Notes: generated by a model from the letters alone, not told the origin. Shown: positions 8,830 to 19,015, numbered from the stretch's first letter. The stretch: 50,834 nucleotides of DNA from an uncultured Clostridium sp. (GCA_947641575.1 CANRQN010000010.1:1-50834); one strand, 5' to 3'. Program-made: numbers and translations.

Positions 8830-8909
8830 TAAATATAGGAGAAAATGCACAATAGAACCTGAAATAGAATATAATGATGGTGAAAACCAAATAGAAGAAA
8901 AATAATTTT

Positions 8910-8956
8910 AAATTCCCAATAAATTCTAAAACATATTAGGATTTATTGGGAATTTT
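8910..8956 (+). terminator. Strong Rho-independent terminator
   Basis: Long stem AAATTCCCAATAAATTCTAA (8910-8929) pairing with 8936-8955 with one mismatch, followed by TTTT. The 80 bases between the GT39 stop and this hairpin contain a short protein-like frame without a clear start (ends TAA near 8906), perhaps a relic. Confidence 0.8.
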
Positions 8957-9140
8957 CTGAGACAAAGAAAAACGTCCCTATTGTCGAAAAAACAACTTTT
9001 TTACACTTTACTTGCAATCTATTCAAGATGTTGTTAAAATAAAAATATTAAATTTTAAATCATAAGAAATCTTTTAATCTTAATTAGATTTCAAAAAGAC
9101 AAGAAATTGTCTATCTAAAAATACCCAAAAAGGAATAAAA

Positions 9141-9787
9141 ATGAAAAAGAAAATTTATCTAATAGCAGTAGTATTTTTGTGTACTATTTCTGTATTAATT
9201 GTGTTTTATAAAAATATTCACTTAAAAAATAAACAAAAAGAATTTACAGAAAATGTAATAGAACACCTAGAAACAGAAAACAAAGAAAGAGCTGAGCAAA
9301 TAAATATTACATATGAAGAGAAATTGGTAAAGGATAAAAATGTAGAACATGAAGAATCTATATTAAGTAAAAATATCCATAAAGAAATAGGAATAGTAAT
9401 TATACCAAGTATAGGAGTAAAAGCTCCTATATATGAAGGTACAAATAAAGATGTCTTAAAATATACAGTTCGGACATTTTATAGAAACTAGTCTATGGGA
9501 GCGGTAATGTTGTACTTGCATCACATAATGAAGGCTCATATGCTCACTATTTTTCAAATATTAACAAACTGAAAAATGGTGAAGAAATTATATATATTAC
9601 AGATATGGGAGAAAGGAGATATAGTTTATTTGAAAACAAAATAATAGAAGAAACAAATGTAGATATATTAAAAAATACAAAAGAAAACATTATAACACTT
9701 GTAACTTGCGAAAGAGGAAAAAGAAACAAAAGAAGATGCGTTATAGCAAGAGAAATAAAGAAAGGAAATGATGATAAAAATGACTAA
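9141..9787 (+). CDS. Sortase, readable only through two in-frame CGG +1 shifts
   Basis: One N-terminal membrane segment (IYLIAVVFLCTISVLIVFYK) is followed by a sortase fold: IPSIGVKAPIYEGT, VLASHNEGSYAHYF with the catalytic His, and ITLVTCERGKRNKRRCVIAR with the catalytic Cys and Arg. The upstream frame meets CGG at 9471 and, in the shifted frame, at 9502. Dropping one C at each gives KYTV-GHFIETSLWE-GNVVLASHN and an uninterrupted protein of 214 residues. The last codons overlap the next gene, which encodes an LPRTG surface protein and is its probable substrate. Subclass not assigned. Without shifting the protein stops after 116 residues, before the catalytic residues. Confidence 0.85.
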
Positions 9788-11639
9788 AAAAATATTCATA
9801 GCACTTGCTTTGTTGTGGTTAATATTTGGAATAACAAAAGTAAAGGCTTTATCAAAAAACGAAAAATTTAATGTAATAAACCAAAGATTAGATAGTATTA
9901 TAGAAATAAAAAATGAAGACAAATGGCAAGATTTAGAAATAGAAAAATATGTAAAAGAAAATACCATTATATATAAACTTGGAAATAATAGTTTAGGTCA
10001 AAATGAAATAACTGTAGGAAATAATGTAAATGATAATAGAATAACTAGAATCATAAAAAGTAATACTAAAGAAAGAATTTTTTTTGAAAGTGGAATAAAA
10101 AATGAAGAAGATAAATATATAGCGACCAAAATTGCAATAGATAGTATATCAAATGGATACACATCAGAAAAAATAAAAAATTATTATAGAGCAAAAGAAT
10201 TTTCAAATGAAATAGCCAAAATAAGAGCTAATAATATAATAAAATCAGCAGAAAAACTAATAGATTTAGGATATACAGGAGAAGAAACTTTTACAAACAT
10301 TGTAAATCTATATAGGATAGGGGAACTTACTAAAGATAATATGGAAAAAAATTATAGTTCTCAAGAATATAAAGTAGAAGTAGAAGATGGAAACCTTCTG
10401 GGATATAAAATAATAGAAAAAAGTTATGCACCAGTAAATTATTATATAGCCAATACAAAAGATGGAAAAGGACAAGAAGTGTTTGGAAGTAATGAGAAAG
10501 AATTTAAAGTGATGGTACCAGAAGATGAGATAGAAGATATTTTTACAATAAATCTAAAAGTTGAAATCTGTTATGAAACAGAAAAACTTTTAGAAGGAAC
10601 AGATGGAACAAATAAATACATAATACTATCAAAAGAAATTGAAAACTCAGTAATGGATGCACAGCTAAGAAATGGGTATTCGAGTTTAAATTTAAACTTT
10701 ATTGATGAAGAAACTGATAAAAAAATATATGGATGTGTTGTAGAAATTCAAGGTAATAGATATGAAATAAAAGAACAAAATCAAGAAATACTAAATGATA
10801 TTTTAAAAAGTGATATACAAATGAAAATTATATATATACCAGATGAGTATTACATAGAAAATGAAGAACTGCAAATAGAAATAAATCACAAAGAAAGACA
10901 CATAGAAAATATAAAACTAAAACATAAAAAAGGAAACTTAGATATAACCACAAAAGCAGGAGAAGCAACATACGAGATATATGATGATGAAGCAAACTTA
11001 ATAGGTACATATGAAACAGACCAACAAGGGAAAGTTTATATAGAAAATATAGATATTGGAAATTATACAATAAAACAAACTAAAGTAAAGAAAGGATATC
11101 AGCTAGTAGAAGATAGCATGGTTCCTATATTACATAATGAAACATGCTATGTTACAATAGTAAATCAGGAAGAAGAAAAGAAGCCAGACGAACCAGAAAA
11201 ACCAAAAGAAGAGGATAAAAAAGATGAAGGAAAAGGTGAAGAAATAAATCCTCCTAAAGAAGACCAAAATGTAGAACCACCTGAACAAATAGAAGAACCA
11301 AAAGAAGATAAAGAACAAGACAAGAAAGATGAAATAGAAGAAAAAACAGATAATAAGGAACATACAAATGAAGATAAAACACCAGAAAAGATAGAAGAAT
11401 CAGAAGAAGAAAAAAAGCACACACAAGAAGAGTCAAAAGAAGAAAATAATAAATCTAATACATTATTCAAAAAAGAAGAACAAATATCTACTCTTCCTCG
11501 AACAGGAAATGACTATTTTATATTCAAAATACTTTTAGCAGATATAATTATATTTTTATTAATAGTATTTTTATCACATTTATATTCAAATAAAAATAAA
11601 ACAAGACTTTCTAAGGAACAAGTCACAAAGAAAATCTAG
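9768..11639 (+). CDS. LPXTG-anchored surface protein with SpaA-like domain
   Basis: Protein of 623 residues. Signal peptide (TKKIFIALALLWLIFGITKV), a large extracellular region, then a prealbumin/SpaA-like domain (ATYEIYDDEANLIGTYETD ... GNYTIKQTKVKKGY). A roughly 130-residue Glu/Lys/Pro-rich spacer follows, then the sorting signal LPRTG near residue 581, a hydrophobic helix and a charged tail. It overlaps the sortase gene by 20 bp, a dedicated sortase-substrate pairing. Start taken at ATG 9768; ATG 9771 or 9780 are equally possible. No in-frame CGG. Confidence 0.88.
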   Translation: MMIKMTKKIFIALALLWLIFGITKVKALSKNEKFNVINQRLDSIIEIKNEDKWQDLEIEKYVKENTIIYKLGNNSLGQNEITVGNNVNDNRITRIIKSNTKERIFFESGIKNEEDKYIATKIAIDSISNGYTSEKIKNYYRAKEFSNEIAKIRANNIIKSAEKLIDLGYTGEETFTNIVNLYRIGELTKDNMEKNYSSQEYKVEVEDGNLLGYKIIEKSYAPVNYYIANTKDGKGQEVFGSNEKEFKVMVPEDEIEDIFTINLKVEICYETEKLLEGTDGTNKYIILSKEIENSVMDAQLRNGYSSLNLNFIDEETDKKIYGCVVEIQGNRYEIKEQNQEILNDILKSDIQMKIIYIPDEYYIENEELQIEINHKERHIENIKLKHKKGNLDITTKAGEATYEIYDDEANLIGTYETDQQGKVYIENIDIGNYTIKQTKVKKGYQLVEDSMVPILHNETCYVTIVNQEEEKKPDEPEKPKEEDKKDEGKGEEINPPKEDQNVEPPEQIEEPKEDKEQDKKDEIEEKTDNKEHTNEDKTPEKIEESEEEKKHTQEESKEENNKSNTLFKKEEQISTLPRTGNDYFIFKILLADIIIFLLIVFLSHLYSNKNKTRLSKEQVTKKI

Positions 11640-11656
11640 TTTTGAAATATTTTATA

Positions 11657-11927
11657 TTAAAGAATAATACAGATTAGTCCTCCACTACCCTCATTTACAA
11701 TACGCTCTAATGTTTCTTGAAGTTTAATTTGAGCATCTTCAGGCATTCTATATAATTTATTTTGTAATCCCTCATTTACAAGTTCATGCAAACTCTTTCC
11801 AAATATATTAGATTCCCAAATTTGTTTAGGATCAGTTTCAAACTCAGAAAGTAGGTAATTAACAAGTTCTTCTGACTGTTTTTCAGAACCAACAATTGGA
11901 GAAACCTCAGTTGTAATATCCGCTCTT
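11657..11927 (-). other. spoIVA: spoIVA 3' part (C-terminal 89 codons), separated from its gene
   Basis: Encodes RADITTEVSPIVGSEKQSEE through the terminal GGLICIIL, the conserved SpoIVA C-terminus that targets the coat basement layer to the forespore surface through SpoVM. It lies 16.5 kb from its 5' part and is read here only as a tail of the recombinase. Joined at the att core to 28460-29668, with one CGG shift, it restores 492 codons, the same length as Bacillus subtilis SpoIVA. Confidence 0.9.
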
Positions 11928-13579
11928 ATCATATGCCTGATGAGTAGCAAACTTAAATCTTGACGGAAGTAGACAGGAAGTGTGATTCCAAGTTTTAGTG
12001 TTATATCCATTTTTATAAGATTAGGAATATCGCCCTGTTCAACTTCTATTTTGTCTATCATAGAATCGACTAATTCTCGAGTGATTTCATTATTTTCAAC
12101 TTTTAAATTTTCTTCAAAAAAGTTTCTTAATTTATTAGTCTGTTTCTCAAAATCTCCACACTCTTTTTGTTTTTGCTGTAAATCTAAAAGCTTAGCTTGA
12201 AGTGATGAAAGTTGTTCATTAAAGCCTTCATTCATCTCCTCAAAATCTTCATCAGTAATATGTTCCCCAGTATATAATTTTATTAAATTTTTCTTTTCTA
12301 ACTTTATATTATCAATTTTTATTTGTAATTCTTTTATTTTGTTCTCATAGTTATTCTCGGATAAGACTTTTTTGCAAATACCAATTAATTGGTCTATATA
12401 TGTACTTTTGTTTTTAAACAAGTTGTCAAAAATCATTTTCATTATAAAGTCTAATTCTTTTTTATGTATTGTAGGGGAGTTAGGACAAGCACTTCTCTTA
12501 TTTCTTTTGTATTCACTACATTGCCATACCTCTACTGTTTTATGCCACATCGTTCTCCAAAAAGGTTGTCCGTCATATTTACAAAAAATTTTACCAGAAT
12601 AAACGTATTTGTTATTATAACTTGTAGCTTTGTTTTTTATGTTACTACTGTTTTTATTGTATATTTCTTGACATTTATTCCAAAGTTCTTCAGAAACAAT
12701 AGGGGGAACATAACCTTTTTCATCTTTATATTGTATCCATTCTTTCTCATCAAAGTATTTTACTTTTTTTGAAAGAAAATCTATTTTTGTAGTTTTGTTT
12801 CCAACATAAAAACCTTTGTATTTTGGATTTGTTAATATTCCTTTTAATGTAGAAAACACAAATTTCTTTTGGGTTTGTTTATCAGCATAGTAACCTAAAT
12901 TTGCAAGTTCATCTCCAAGCCTTCGTATGCCATAATTTCCAGTAGAATATAATTCGTATATTTTTCTAACAATTTCGGCTTCTTCTTCAACTATTACAAG
13001 TTTGCATTTATCTTTTTTATATCCCCAAATAGCATTATTGCCTAAAACTTTGCCACTCTCTATAGACCTTTTAAAGCCAAATTTTACTCTAGTAGACAAC
13101 TTTCGGCTTTCATCTTGTGCTAACGATGACATTATAGTTAGTCTTAGTTCGCCCTCATTAGACAGAGTGTTTATATTATCGGTTTCAAAATAAACACCAA
13201 CACCATAATTTAACAAATTCCTAACTGTTGTTAGAGTATCTACAGTATTTCTAGCAAAACGGCTAACTTCTTTAGTTAGTATTAAATCAAATTTATGATT
13301 TTCAGCGTCTTGTATCATTCTGTTAAAATCATCTCTTTTCTCTAAAGATGTTCCAGTAATTCCTTCGTCCCAATATCCCTCAACAAAAGTCCAGTTACTA
13401 ATTGATTTGATTTCATTTTCAAAATACATTATTTGATTTTGGAATGAGTTAAGTTGTTGGTCTTTCTCAGTAGAAACACGAGCATAGTATGTAACACGTA
13501 GAGGTAAATCATAAATGCTTTTCCCAGTAGATAATGCTGTTCTAATAGCATATAAATCCATTACATTAACAGCTTGCAT
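11657..13579 (-). CDS. Large serine recombinase fused in frame to the SpoIVA C-terminus across the att site
   Basis: Protein of 640 residues. Residues 28-150 are a serine recombinase catalytic domain: YYARVSTEKDQQ with Ser36, and the downstream EVSRFARN and DESRKLSTR motifs. Next come a recombinase domain (WGYKKD ... GNYGIRRLGDELANLGY), a zinc-ribbon-like region with FCKYDGQPFWRT and a coiled coil (residues about 410-480). From the codons for HMI (att core 11928-11935) the frame continues straight into 89 residues of SpoIVA, ending ERIVNEGSGGLICIIL. Excision would replace that tail with the sequence inside the right end. Start ATG 13579 has AGGTAGAGGTG upstream and overlaps a small ORF. By its position it should excise or integrate the element. 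No in-frame CGG in this gene. Confidence 0.9.
   Translation of the reverse strand: MQAVNVMDLYAIRTALSTGKSIYDLPLRVTYYARVSTEKDQQLNSFQNQIMYFENEIKSISNWTFVEGYWDEGITGTSLEKRDDFNRMIQDAENHKFDLILTKEVSRFARNTVDTLTTVRNLLNYGVGVYFETDNINTLSNEGELRLTIMSSLAQDESRKLSTRVKFGFKRSIESGKVLGNNAIWGYKKDKCKLVIVEEEAEIVRKIYELYSTGNYGIRRLGDELANLGYYADKQTQKKFVFSTLKGILTNPKYKGFYVGNKTTKIDFLSKKVKYFDEKEWIQYKDEKGYVPPIVSEELWNKCQEIYNKNSSNIKNKATSYNNKYVYSGKIFCKYDGQPFWRTMWHKTVEVWQCSEYKRNKRSACPNSPTIHKKELDFIMKMIFDNLFKNKSTYIDQLIGICKKVLSENNYENKIKELQIKIDNIKLEKKNLIKLYTGEHITDEDFEEMNEGFNEQLSSLQAKLLDLQQKQKECGDFEKQTNKLRNFFEENLKVENNEITRELVDSMIDKIEVEQGDIPNLIKMDITLKLGITLPVYFRQDLSLLLIRHMIRADITTEVSPIVGSEKQSEELVNYLLSEFETDPKQIWESNIFGKSLHELVNEGLQNKLYRMPEDAQIKLQETLERIVNEGSGGLICIIL
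11928..11935. other. Left attachment site core (attL) in spoIVA 3' part
   Basis: ATCATATG, identical to 28460-28467. On the minus strand it reads CATATGAT and encodes His-Met-Ile in both SpoIVA (SIHMI-RAD) and the recombinase (LIRHMI). The true crossover of a serine recombinase would be two bases within it. Confidence 0.85.
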
Positions 13580-13733
13580 AATCAATCACCTCTACCTTCG
13601 CTAATTCCTTAATTATTTGTTTTGCCATTGTGTCATCAATCAGTCCTATTGATTTAGCTTTTTCTAATAATTGAATAGTAATAACTTCTCTAATATTACC
13701 AAAATAATCTTTTTCATTTAATATATTTTCCAT
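13566..13733 (-). CDS. Small 55-residue protein translationally coupled to the recombinase
   Basis: A short ORF with a very strong ribosome binding site (AAGGAGG, 7 bases before ATG). The protein is helical and charged (IREVITIQLLEKAKSIGLID, then MAKQIIKELAKVEV). Its last codons overlap the recombinase start by 14 bp, so the two are probably co-translated. Size and position would suit a recombination directionality factor or an activator of the recombinase, but no family is recognised. Confidence 0.6.
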   Translation of the reverse strand: MENILNEKDYFGNIREVITIQLLEKAKSIGLIDDTMAKQIIKELAKVEVIDYASC

Positions 13734-13843
13734 AAAAAACCTCCTTGAATTCGGCTGTTTAATTTATATTAAATAAAAAATTATTTATGCTAAGATTTAT
13801 TTAATTTTCAATGTACACTATTTAACATAGTTTATTCTAAATA

Positions 13844-13872
13844 AATGTAGCATTAATTTTTTATCTTGTCAA
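13844..13872 (-). promoter_or_regulatory. Possible promoter of the small ORF-recombinase operon
   Basis: Minus-strand TTGACA (13867-13872), 17-base spacer, TACATT (13844-13849). A second minus-strand motif, CATAAATAAT at 13780-13789, resembles the -10 of mother-cell sigma factors (CATANNNT), but I see no matching -35. Confidence 0.4.
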
Positions 13873-13957
13873 ATGAACAGCTATTTATTTTTTTTAATTC
13901 AAGTTTGCAAACTATATTAATAGGATAAAATACTATTCAATGAATATCAAAGTAGGT

Positions 13958-14000
13958 AGAAAAATAAAAAAATACACTAGCTTAAAAAAGTTAGTGTATT
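13958..14000 (-). terminator. Terminator of the CI-like regulator gene
   Basis: Stem AATACACTA (13971-13979) / TAGTGTATT (13992-14000) that overlaps the stop codon. On the minus strand it is followed by a T-rich run. Confidence 0.7.
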
Positions 14001-15003
14001 AAAATTGTATTTTGCTTTCTTCATTTATAATTGCACAGGTAGAATAATCAATCATAACAATAGCTCCTATAATATTATAACCATTTTCAACTATTGCATC
14101 AGTTCCAAAGCACTCTATGAAAGCATTTTTTAAGTCTTCTTGAGATTTAATATGTCTTATTGCAAAATCATTTCCACATTGAATCAAAACATCTTCATTA
14201 TAAAAGCAAAATTCTTCTTTTCTTATTAATGCTATTATTCCGTCCTCATACTTACTAGAAAACTTTTTATCCATATTATCAAATTTAAGATAAAAATATT
14301 TATAATTATCATTATTAAATTTGCTTGGTAAATCTTCATAATATTCAATTATTCCAGAGCTATTATAAACAGGTATTTTTAAATGAGTGGAATCAACTAC
14401 TTTTGAAGAATCTAATGTAGTTAGTAAATTATATAATTCCTGTCGACATTGTGTTTTAGTTAAAGCTTTTCCACTAATTTCACTTATATATGAACTTTTA
14501 TGTTTATGATAAAGTGAATTCAAATACCTTATAATATATTTAAAACATTCATTCATTCTTTTTTTTACAGATGTATCAAATAATTTATTAGATTTGCAAG
14601 AATATATAAGAGTTGAATATTTATCATTTTCATCTTCATCTAATATTTCTTTACAGTATTTTATGAGTAATGTAGCAATTATATAGTCATATTGTTTTTG
14701 AGTAAAATTATACATTCCGAAATAAAAATATAAAGGAGAATAACAAGTATTACTATATTTATTATTTACAATACTGTTTTTACTAAAATTTGTACCTAAT
14801 AAAGTGTTTATTTTTTTAAAGAGTTCTTGTGGTATTTCTCTTCTTCCTTGTTCTAATAGTCCAACAAAACTAGGAGATAGTCCTAAATACTGAGCAAGTT
14901 CTTTTTGCCCAAACTTTATATTATTGCTTTTAGCATAATCTTCTCTAGCTTTTTTTAAAATAGCTCCGTTACTATCTTCGGCTATTTCTATATAATCCTT
15001 CAT
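13999..15003 (-). CDS. XRE/CI-like regulator with a degenerate S24 (LexA-type) domain
   Basis: Protein of 334 residues. The N-terminal helix-turn-helix (about residues 25-70) contains FGQKELAQYLGLSPSFVGLL and EQGRREIP. A helical middle is followed by a C-terminal S24-like fold: IPVYNSSGIIEYY, FYLKFDNMDKKFSSKYEDG, then YNIIGAIVMIDYS. In autocleaving repressors the nucleophile sits in a Gly/Asp-Ser-Met motif; here it is Asp-Asn-Met, so the nucleophile looks lost. ATG 15003 follows TTGGAGGAAG; the longer frame from 15033 includes that site. Divergent from the replication genes, it probably represses them or the recombinase. Confidence 0.75.
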   Translation of the reverse strand: MKDYIEIAEDSNGAILKKAREDYAKSNNIKFGQKELAQYLGLSPSFVGLLEQGRREIPQELFKKINTLLGTNFSKNSIVNNKYSNTCYSPLYFYFGMYNFTQKQYDYIIATLLIKYCKEILDEDENDKYSTLIYSCKSNKLFDTSVKKRMNECFKYIIRYLNSLYHKHKSSYISEISGKALTKTQCRQELYNLLTTLDSSKVVDSTHLKIPVYNSSGIIEYYEDLPSKFNNDNYKYFYLKFDNMDKKFSSKYEDGIIALIRKEEFCFYNEDVLIQCGNDFAIRHIKSQEDLKNAFIECFGTDAIVENGYNIIGAIVMIDYSTCAIINEESKIQF

Positions 15004-15153
15004 AACTTCCTCCAATAATTTAAAGTATAGCATATTTTTAGTAAAAAATCTACTTAAAAAAATGTTCTAACTACTTTGCTATTCAATGAATAGGAGTTTA
15101 AGATATGAGTATAGTGCACTAAAATAAATATAAAATTAAAGGAGGTATTGTCT

Positions 15154-15729
15154 ATGAAATTCATAGATACAGAAATGGAGTTATTATTAGCTCCAAAAAA
15201 TGAAATAGTAGATGAGGAGCTTGAAAATGTAAAAGTAAAACGTAAAGAAATCCAAAAAATAGTCGATAAGAAACATCAAGGAATGGATTACCTTACACTA
15301 GGAAAGAATGGGTTAATTCCAAATGGGATTAGAACCGAAGAAAAAATGAAAGAGTATGAGAATACGGTTGAGAAACAAGATGAAGTAGAAAGATTTGCTC
15401 TTGAATTTAATAGCTGGACAAAGAAAAAAAGAAAAGAATTAACAATACCAGATATTAGAGAGAAGCTAAATGGTGGAATGGATTTATCTTATTCAGATTG
15501 TGGAATTCACATCAGAGTAGCAAGCGAATTGACACTTCAAAGCATACCAGAAATTTTGAAGACATTAGATGTATTGATTGCAGATAATAAAGTAGTTGAA
15601 AATAAGTACATAAAGATTATGTATGAGCCAATAATGGACTATAAAAAGCACCTTATAGATGACGTTCAGATAATTATATTTGTAACAAATAAGGGAATGT
15701 ACCAATTAAATTACAAGTGGTGGTTTTAA
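15154..15729 (+). CDS. Hypothetical protein at the head of the replication operon
   Basis: Protein of 191 residues with no recognised family. The N-terminal half is charged and helical (LENVKVKRKEIQKIVDKK), the C-terminal half mixed alpha/beta (CGIHIRVASELTLQSIPEI). AAAGGAGG lies 8 bases before ATG 15154. Its stop overlaps the start of the primase gene (TAATG), so the two are coupled. Probably a replication or regulatory accessory of the element. Confidence 0.7.
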   Translation: MKFIDTEMELLLAPKNEIVDEELENVKVKRKEIQKIVDKKHQGMDYLTLGKNGLIPNGIRTEEKMKEYENTVEKQDEVERFALEFNSWTKKKRKELTIPDIREKLNGGMDLSYSDCGIHIRVASELTLQSIPEILKTLDVLIADNKVVENKYIKIMYEPIMDYKKHLIDDVQIIIFVTNKGMYQLNYKWWF

Positions 15730-17483
15730 TGCAACTTATGGCAGAAGTTAAGAAAATGGAAAGAACGCTTTTAAGTGTTTTTCCCATATTATCAGCAAAA
15801 GTTAGGCTTACAAATGAATGGAATAGAGATACATTGTTTGTATCTCTATATCCTCAAACTCGTACAGAAAAACCGACTGACATTAATATAATTTCTTCAA
15901 ATATTGCTAAATTTCCAAATGTTCTAACGCTTGAACAACTAAAAAAAGAAATTGCCACAAATGGGAAAAGTTTTATAGGCTGTTTCTTCTTTGATGTAGA
16001 TTTCTATAATGATGTTTATGGTGGAGTTACAGCCACAGCAGTAGCAGAACAATCAAGAGAAAGTAGTTATCTTTTATGGAGTCAAAAAACATTAGGATAT
16101 ATAAACAATTTAGAAATAGAGCAAAGGATATATGAGGGATATAGTCATAATTGGAATTATACAAACAGAACACATAATTACTTTATATTAATGTCTACAT
16201 TTGGTTTAGATGTAGACCACAAACAAAATGAAAAAGGCGAAGATATTACCCCACCTTATGGCAAGATGTATGAAGAAGTTAGACAACGAATAATTGACTA
16301 TGACTTAAATACCTTGTTTGCTTACAAAACATTTTCAGACCCAGTCAAGGGCGAAAGATTTAGAATAGTATTTAAGACAGATGTACCAATTTTTAATTGG
16401 GATTTAGCACATTCTTTATTATTAGGTTTGGAACAAATATTTAAAGAATATTTTGACCCAGCCTGTAAAGATGTAAATCGTATATATCACGGTGGAAGTA
16501 GCTTAATAGAAGAAATACACCCTCTATTCGGTACACCTGTTGAACTTGATAAATTTTTTAGAATTGTAGCTCAAGACATCAAAAATAAGGATTCAAAAAA
16601 TTATTCAAGAAACTTGGAGCATTTTTCAAAAGAAACAGGCTTAGTAATAAGGAATAATGCCTTTGCTATTAGAACAGTTGAGCTTTCAGATGAGGAAGTG
16701 CAGGAACTAAGAAAGAATGAGCTAGATACATATAATAAAGAGTTTATGAAAGACTATCATTTTGAGATTTCAGCGGACACGCACAAAGATTTTTTTCAAG
16801 ATGAAATTTTTGAGGAAATCATCGGAACATATTATATATATATAAGACAGTATGACGATTTCCTCAAAAATGACAAACACAAGTTTTATGAAATATGTAT
16901 GTCAGCTAATAAGAGATGTAAACCTAAGAAAAATAAGCCAAAAGCTAATAATAATGAAACAGATGAGCAGGAGCAACAAGAAGAATATATATTTGAAGTA
17001 TATAAACAGAGTGGAAAAATAGAATCAATACAGATAAAGGATTGGCAGGTTGTAAGTGATAAATGTCAGTTATTCAGAGAATTTATACAGGGCAAAAATG
17101 AGATGAGACACGATTTACTATATAAACTTAGTTTATCTTTAATGTATTTCGTAGGTGGCACAAAGAGGTTTTTAGACACAATAAACAGTTTACCAGTATA
17201 TGCAGATGAACAGAGAAAAGATTGGAATAGTTACATAGATTACAATAAAAGAGCTTGTTATTCTCCTGCGAATTGTGATAATTTTTGTCCGTATGCAGAT
17301 AACTGTAATCATTTAAGAAATATGAGAGATACGGTAGTACCACGAAATGGAATCTATACAATAAGAGAGATTGACTTTGTTGAATTGTCAGTCATAGAAG
17401 AACAATTAGAAAAAGAACTTAGAAAATTTTATATAATGGAGGGTTATTATTTTTATGAGCAAATCGGAAAAAGAAAAATATAA
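15729..17483 (+). CDS. PrimPol (AEP)-like replication primase of the element
   Basis: Protein of 584 residues. Features of an archaeo-eukaryotic-type primase include an acidic pair in FGLDVDHKQ, the conserved basic-hydrophobic stretch GERFRIVFKTD, and DPACKDVNRIYHGG, the DP-x(n)-R-x-YxG signature seen in mobile-element primases. The C-terminal half has a Cys/His cluster CDNFCPYADNCNH that could bind zinc or an iron-sulphur centre. It overlaps the downstream helicase gene by 29 bp. Together they form a primase-helicase replication module, so the excised circle may be able to replicate. Confidence 0.75.
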   Translation: MQLMAEVKKMERTLLSVFPILSAKVRLTNEWNRDTLFVSLYPQTRTEKPTDINIISSNIAKFPNVLTLEQLKKEIATNGKSFIGCFFFDVDFYNDVYGGVTATAVAEQSRESSYLLWSQKTLGYINNLEIEQRIYEGYSHNWNYTNRTHNYFILMSTFGLDVDHKQNEKGEDITPPYGKMYEEVRQRIIDYDLNTLFAYKTFSDPVKGERFRIVFKTDVPIFNWDLAHSLLLGLEQIFKEYFDPACKDVNRIYHGGSSLIEEIHPLFGTPVELDKFFRIVAQDIKNKDSKNYSRNLEHFSKETGLVIRNNAFAIRTVELSDEEVQELRKNELDTYNKEFMKDYHFEISADTHKDFFQDEIFEEIIGTYYIYIRQYDDFLKNDKHKFYEICMSANKRCKPKKNKPKANNNETDEQEQQEEYIFEVYKQSGKIESIQIKDWQVVSDKCQLFREFIQGKNEMRHDLLYKLSLSLMYFVGGTKRFLDTINSLPVYADEQRKDWNSYIDYNKRACYSPANCDNFCPYADNCNHLRNMRDTVVPRNGIYTIREIDFVELSVIEEQLEKELRKFYIMEGYYFYEQIGKRKI

Positions 17484-19015
17484 GGATTATTTAAGACAAC
17501 AGAGGGAAACAAGCAAAATGAAGTTGATTAAGTCACAAACAGGAAGTGGAAAGACAGAAAATATTGGAAAGTTACTAAAATCATTGGTACTTGGGAGCTG
17601 TATAATAGCAGTTCCCACAAATGACTTAAAAAAAGAAGAATTTAAAAGATTAAAAGATATGGGAGTAAAAGATATAAAGATGACACCAGAGCTAGCAAAA
17701 CTAAAAGATAGTAATATGGAAGAAACGCAGAAGTATTATAGAGATATAGGAGTTTGGAAAAAAAGAAAAAGCTATTTACAAGAACAAAGAGATAGATTGC
17801 AACAAAAGAAAATAACAACAGACTTAACAGATGATGAAAAAGAAGATTTATACAATATAGACCACTACTTAACAGAAAATGAAGAAATCAATCACTACTT
17901 TGGGCATATTGTAACAACTCACGAAAGAGCATTGAATTTGCACTATGAACTTGTAACTACTCATTCATTAATAATTGATGAAGATATACTAACAAAAACT
18001 TGTATTAAGACCCCTACTTTAAAACTTAGATATATTGAAAATACTTTTGATGTTGCTAGTGAAGTATTAAATGGAAAGAGCAAGGAACGTCTTATGCAGA
18101 AATTGGAGAAAATCCAAAATGCTCCATTAGATATGATTATTCCTGTACCTTTATTTGACATAGTGTATCTAACAGCAAAGCAACGAGAAGAACTAGAAGA
18201 AAATATTGCAGAAACAGACAAGTACATATATAACATCTATGACTTAATGCAATGTAACGCAATCTACAAATACAAAGACCCTAAGGAAAACGAGATAAAA
18301 GTACAATGTTTAATTTGCAAAAGACCACCTAAAATGCACACAACAATACTTTCGGCTACATTTGATGAGAAAATTTATAGAAAATTCTTTTGGGAAGATG
18401 ATATTGAATTTGTAGAACTACCAAAGGCTAAATATAAAGGGAAAATCATACAAGATTGCACAATTACATATAGCAGAAAATCATTAGCAAAAGGTAAAGA
18501 TAAAGACGAAACAGAAGAAAACTATAAAAATGCTGTATCTCCTATCCTTGATGTAATAAGAGAAAAACACAAAGGATTACCTTTAATTACATTTAAGAAG
18601 TATTGCAAGAAACGGAGAATATCATTTTGGAGCTATTGAGGGATTAGATGTATTAAAAGGTAAAGATATTGTAGTTGTTGGATTACCTTACCATAACGAA
18701 CGACAATATAGGTTCTATATGTATGCAATTTATGGCATAGTATATAATTCATTAGAAAAATCAAGGTTTAGAAGAATTGAGAATGACAATTACTCTTTTA
18801 AATTAAATACAATGGAAGATGAACACTACCAAAAAATACAAAAATACTTAATTGGGTCAGAGTTGGAACAAGCAGTAGGTAGAGCTAGACTTTTGAGATA
18901 TGACTGTACTGTATATCTATATAGTGGATTCCCTGTTGAACAAGCAAATATTGTATATAATACATTAGATTTAGATGATATAAATGATGTAGAAGAAACA
19001 GATGTGGAAGATTAG
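17455..19015 (+). CDS. DEAD/DEAH-like helicase with one in-frame CGG +1 shift
   Basis: Protein of 519 residues in the shifted reading. Walker A SQTGSGKTENIG (near residue 28), Walker B-like LIIDEDILT, motif III ILSATFDEKI, and motif VI EQAVGRARLLRYD near the C-terminus. The first frame ends at 18639 after CGG 18613-18615. Skipping the C gives KKYCKK-GEYHFGAIEGLDVLKG and continues to 19015, restoring motif VI. Start ATG 17455 has GGAGGG upstream and overlaps the primase gene. It is the helicase half of the replication module. Confidence 0.82.

Noticed and set aside
11130..11470. Overlapping minus-strand ORFs under the LPXTG gene
   Set aside because: Antisense shadows of the Glu/Lys-rich spacer, giving Phe/Leu/Ser-rich nonsense; no start signals.
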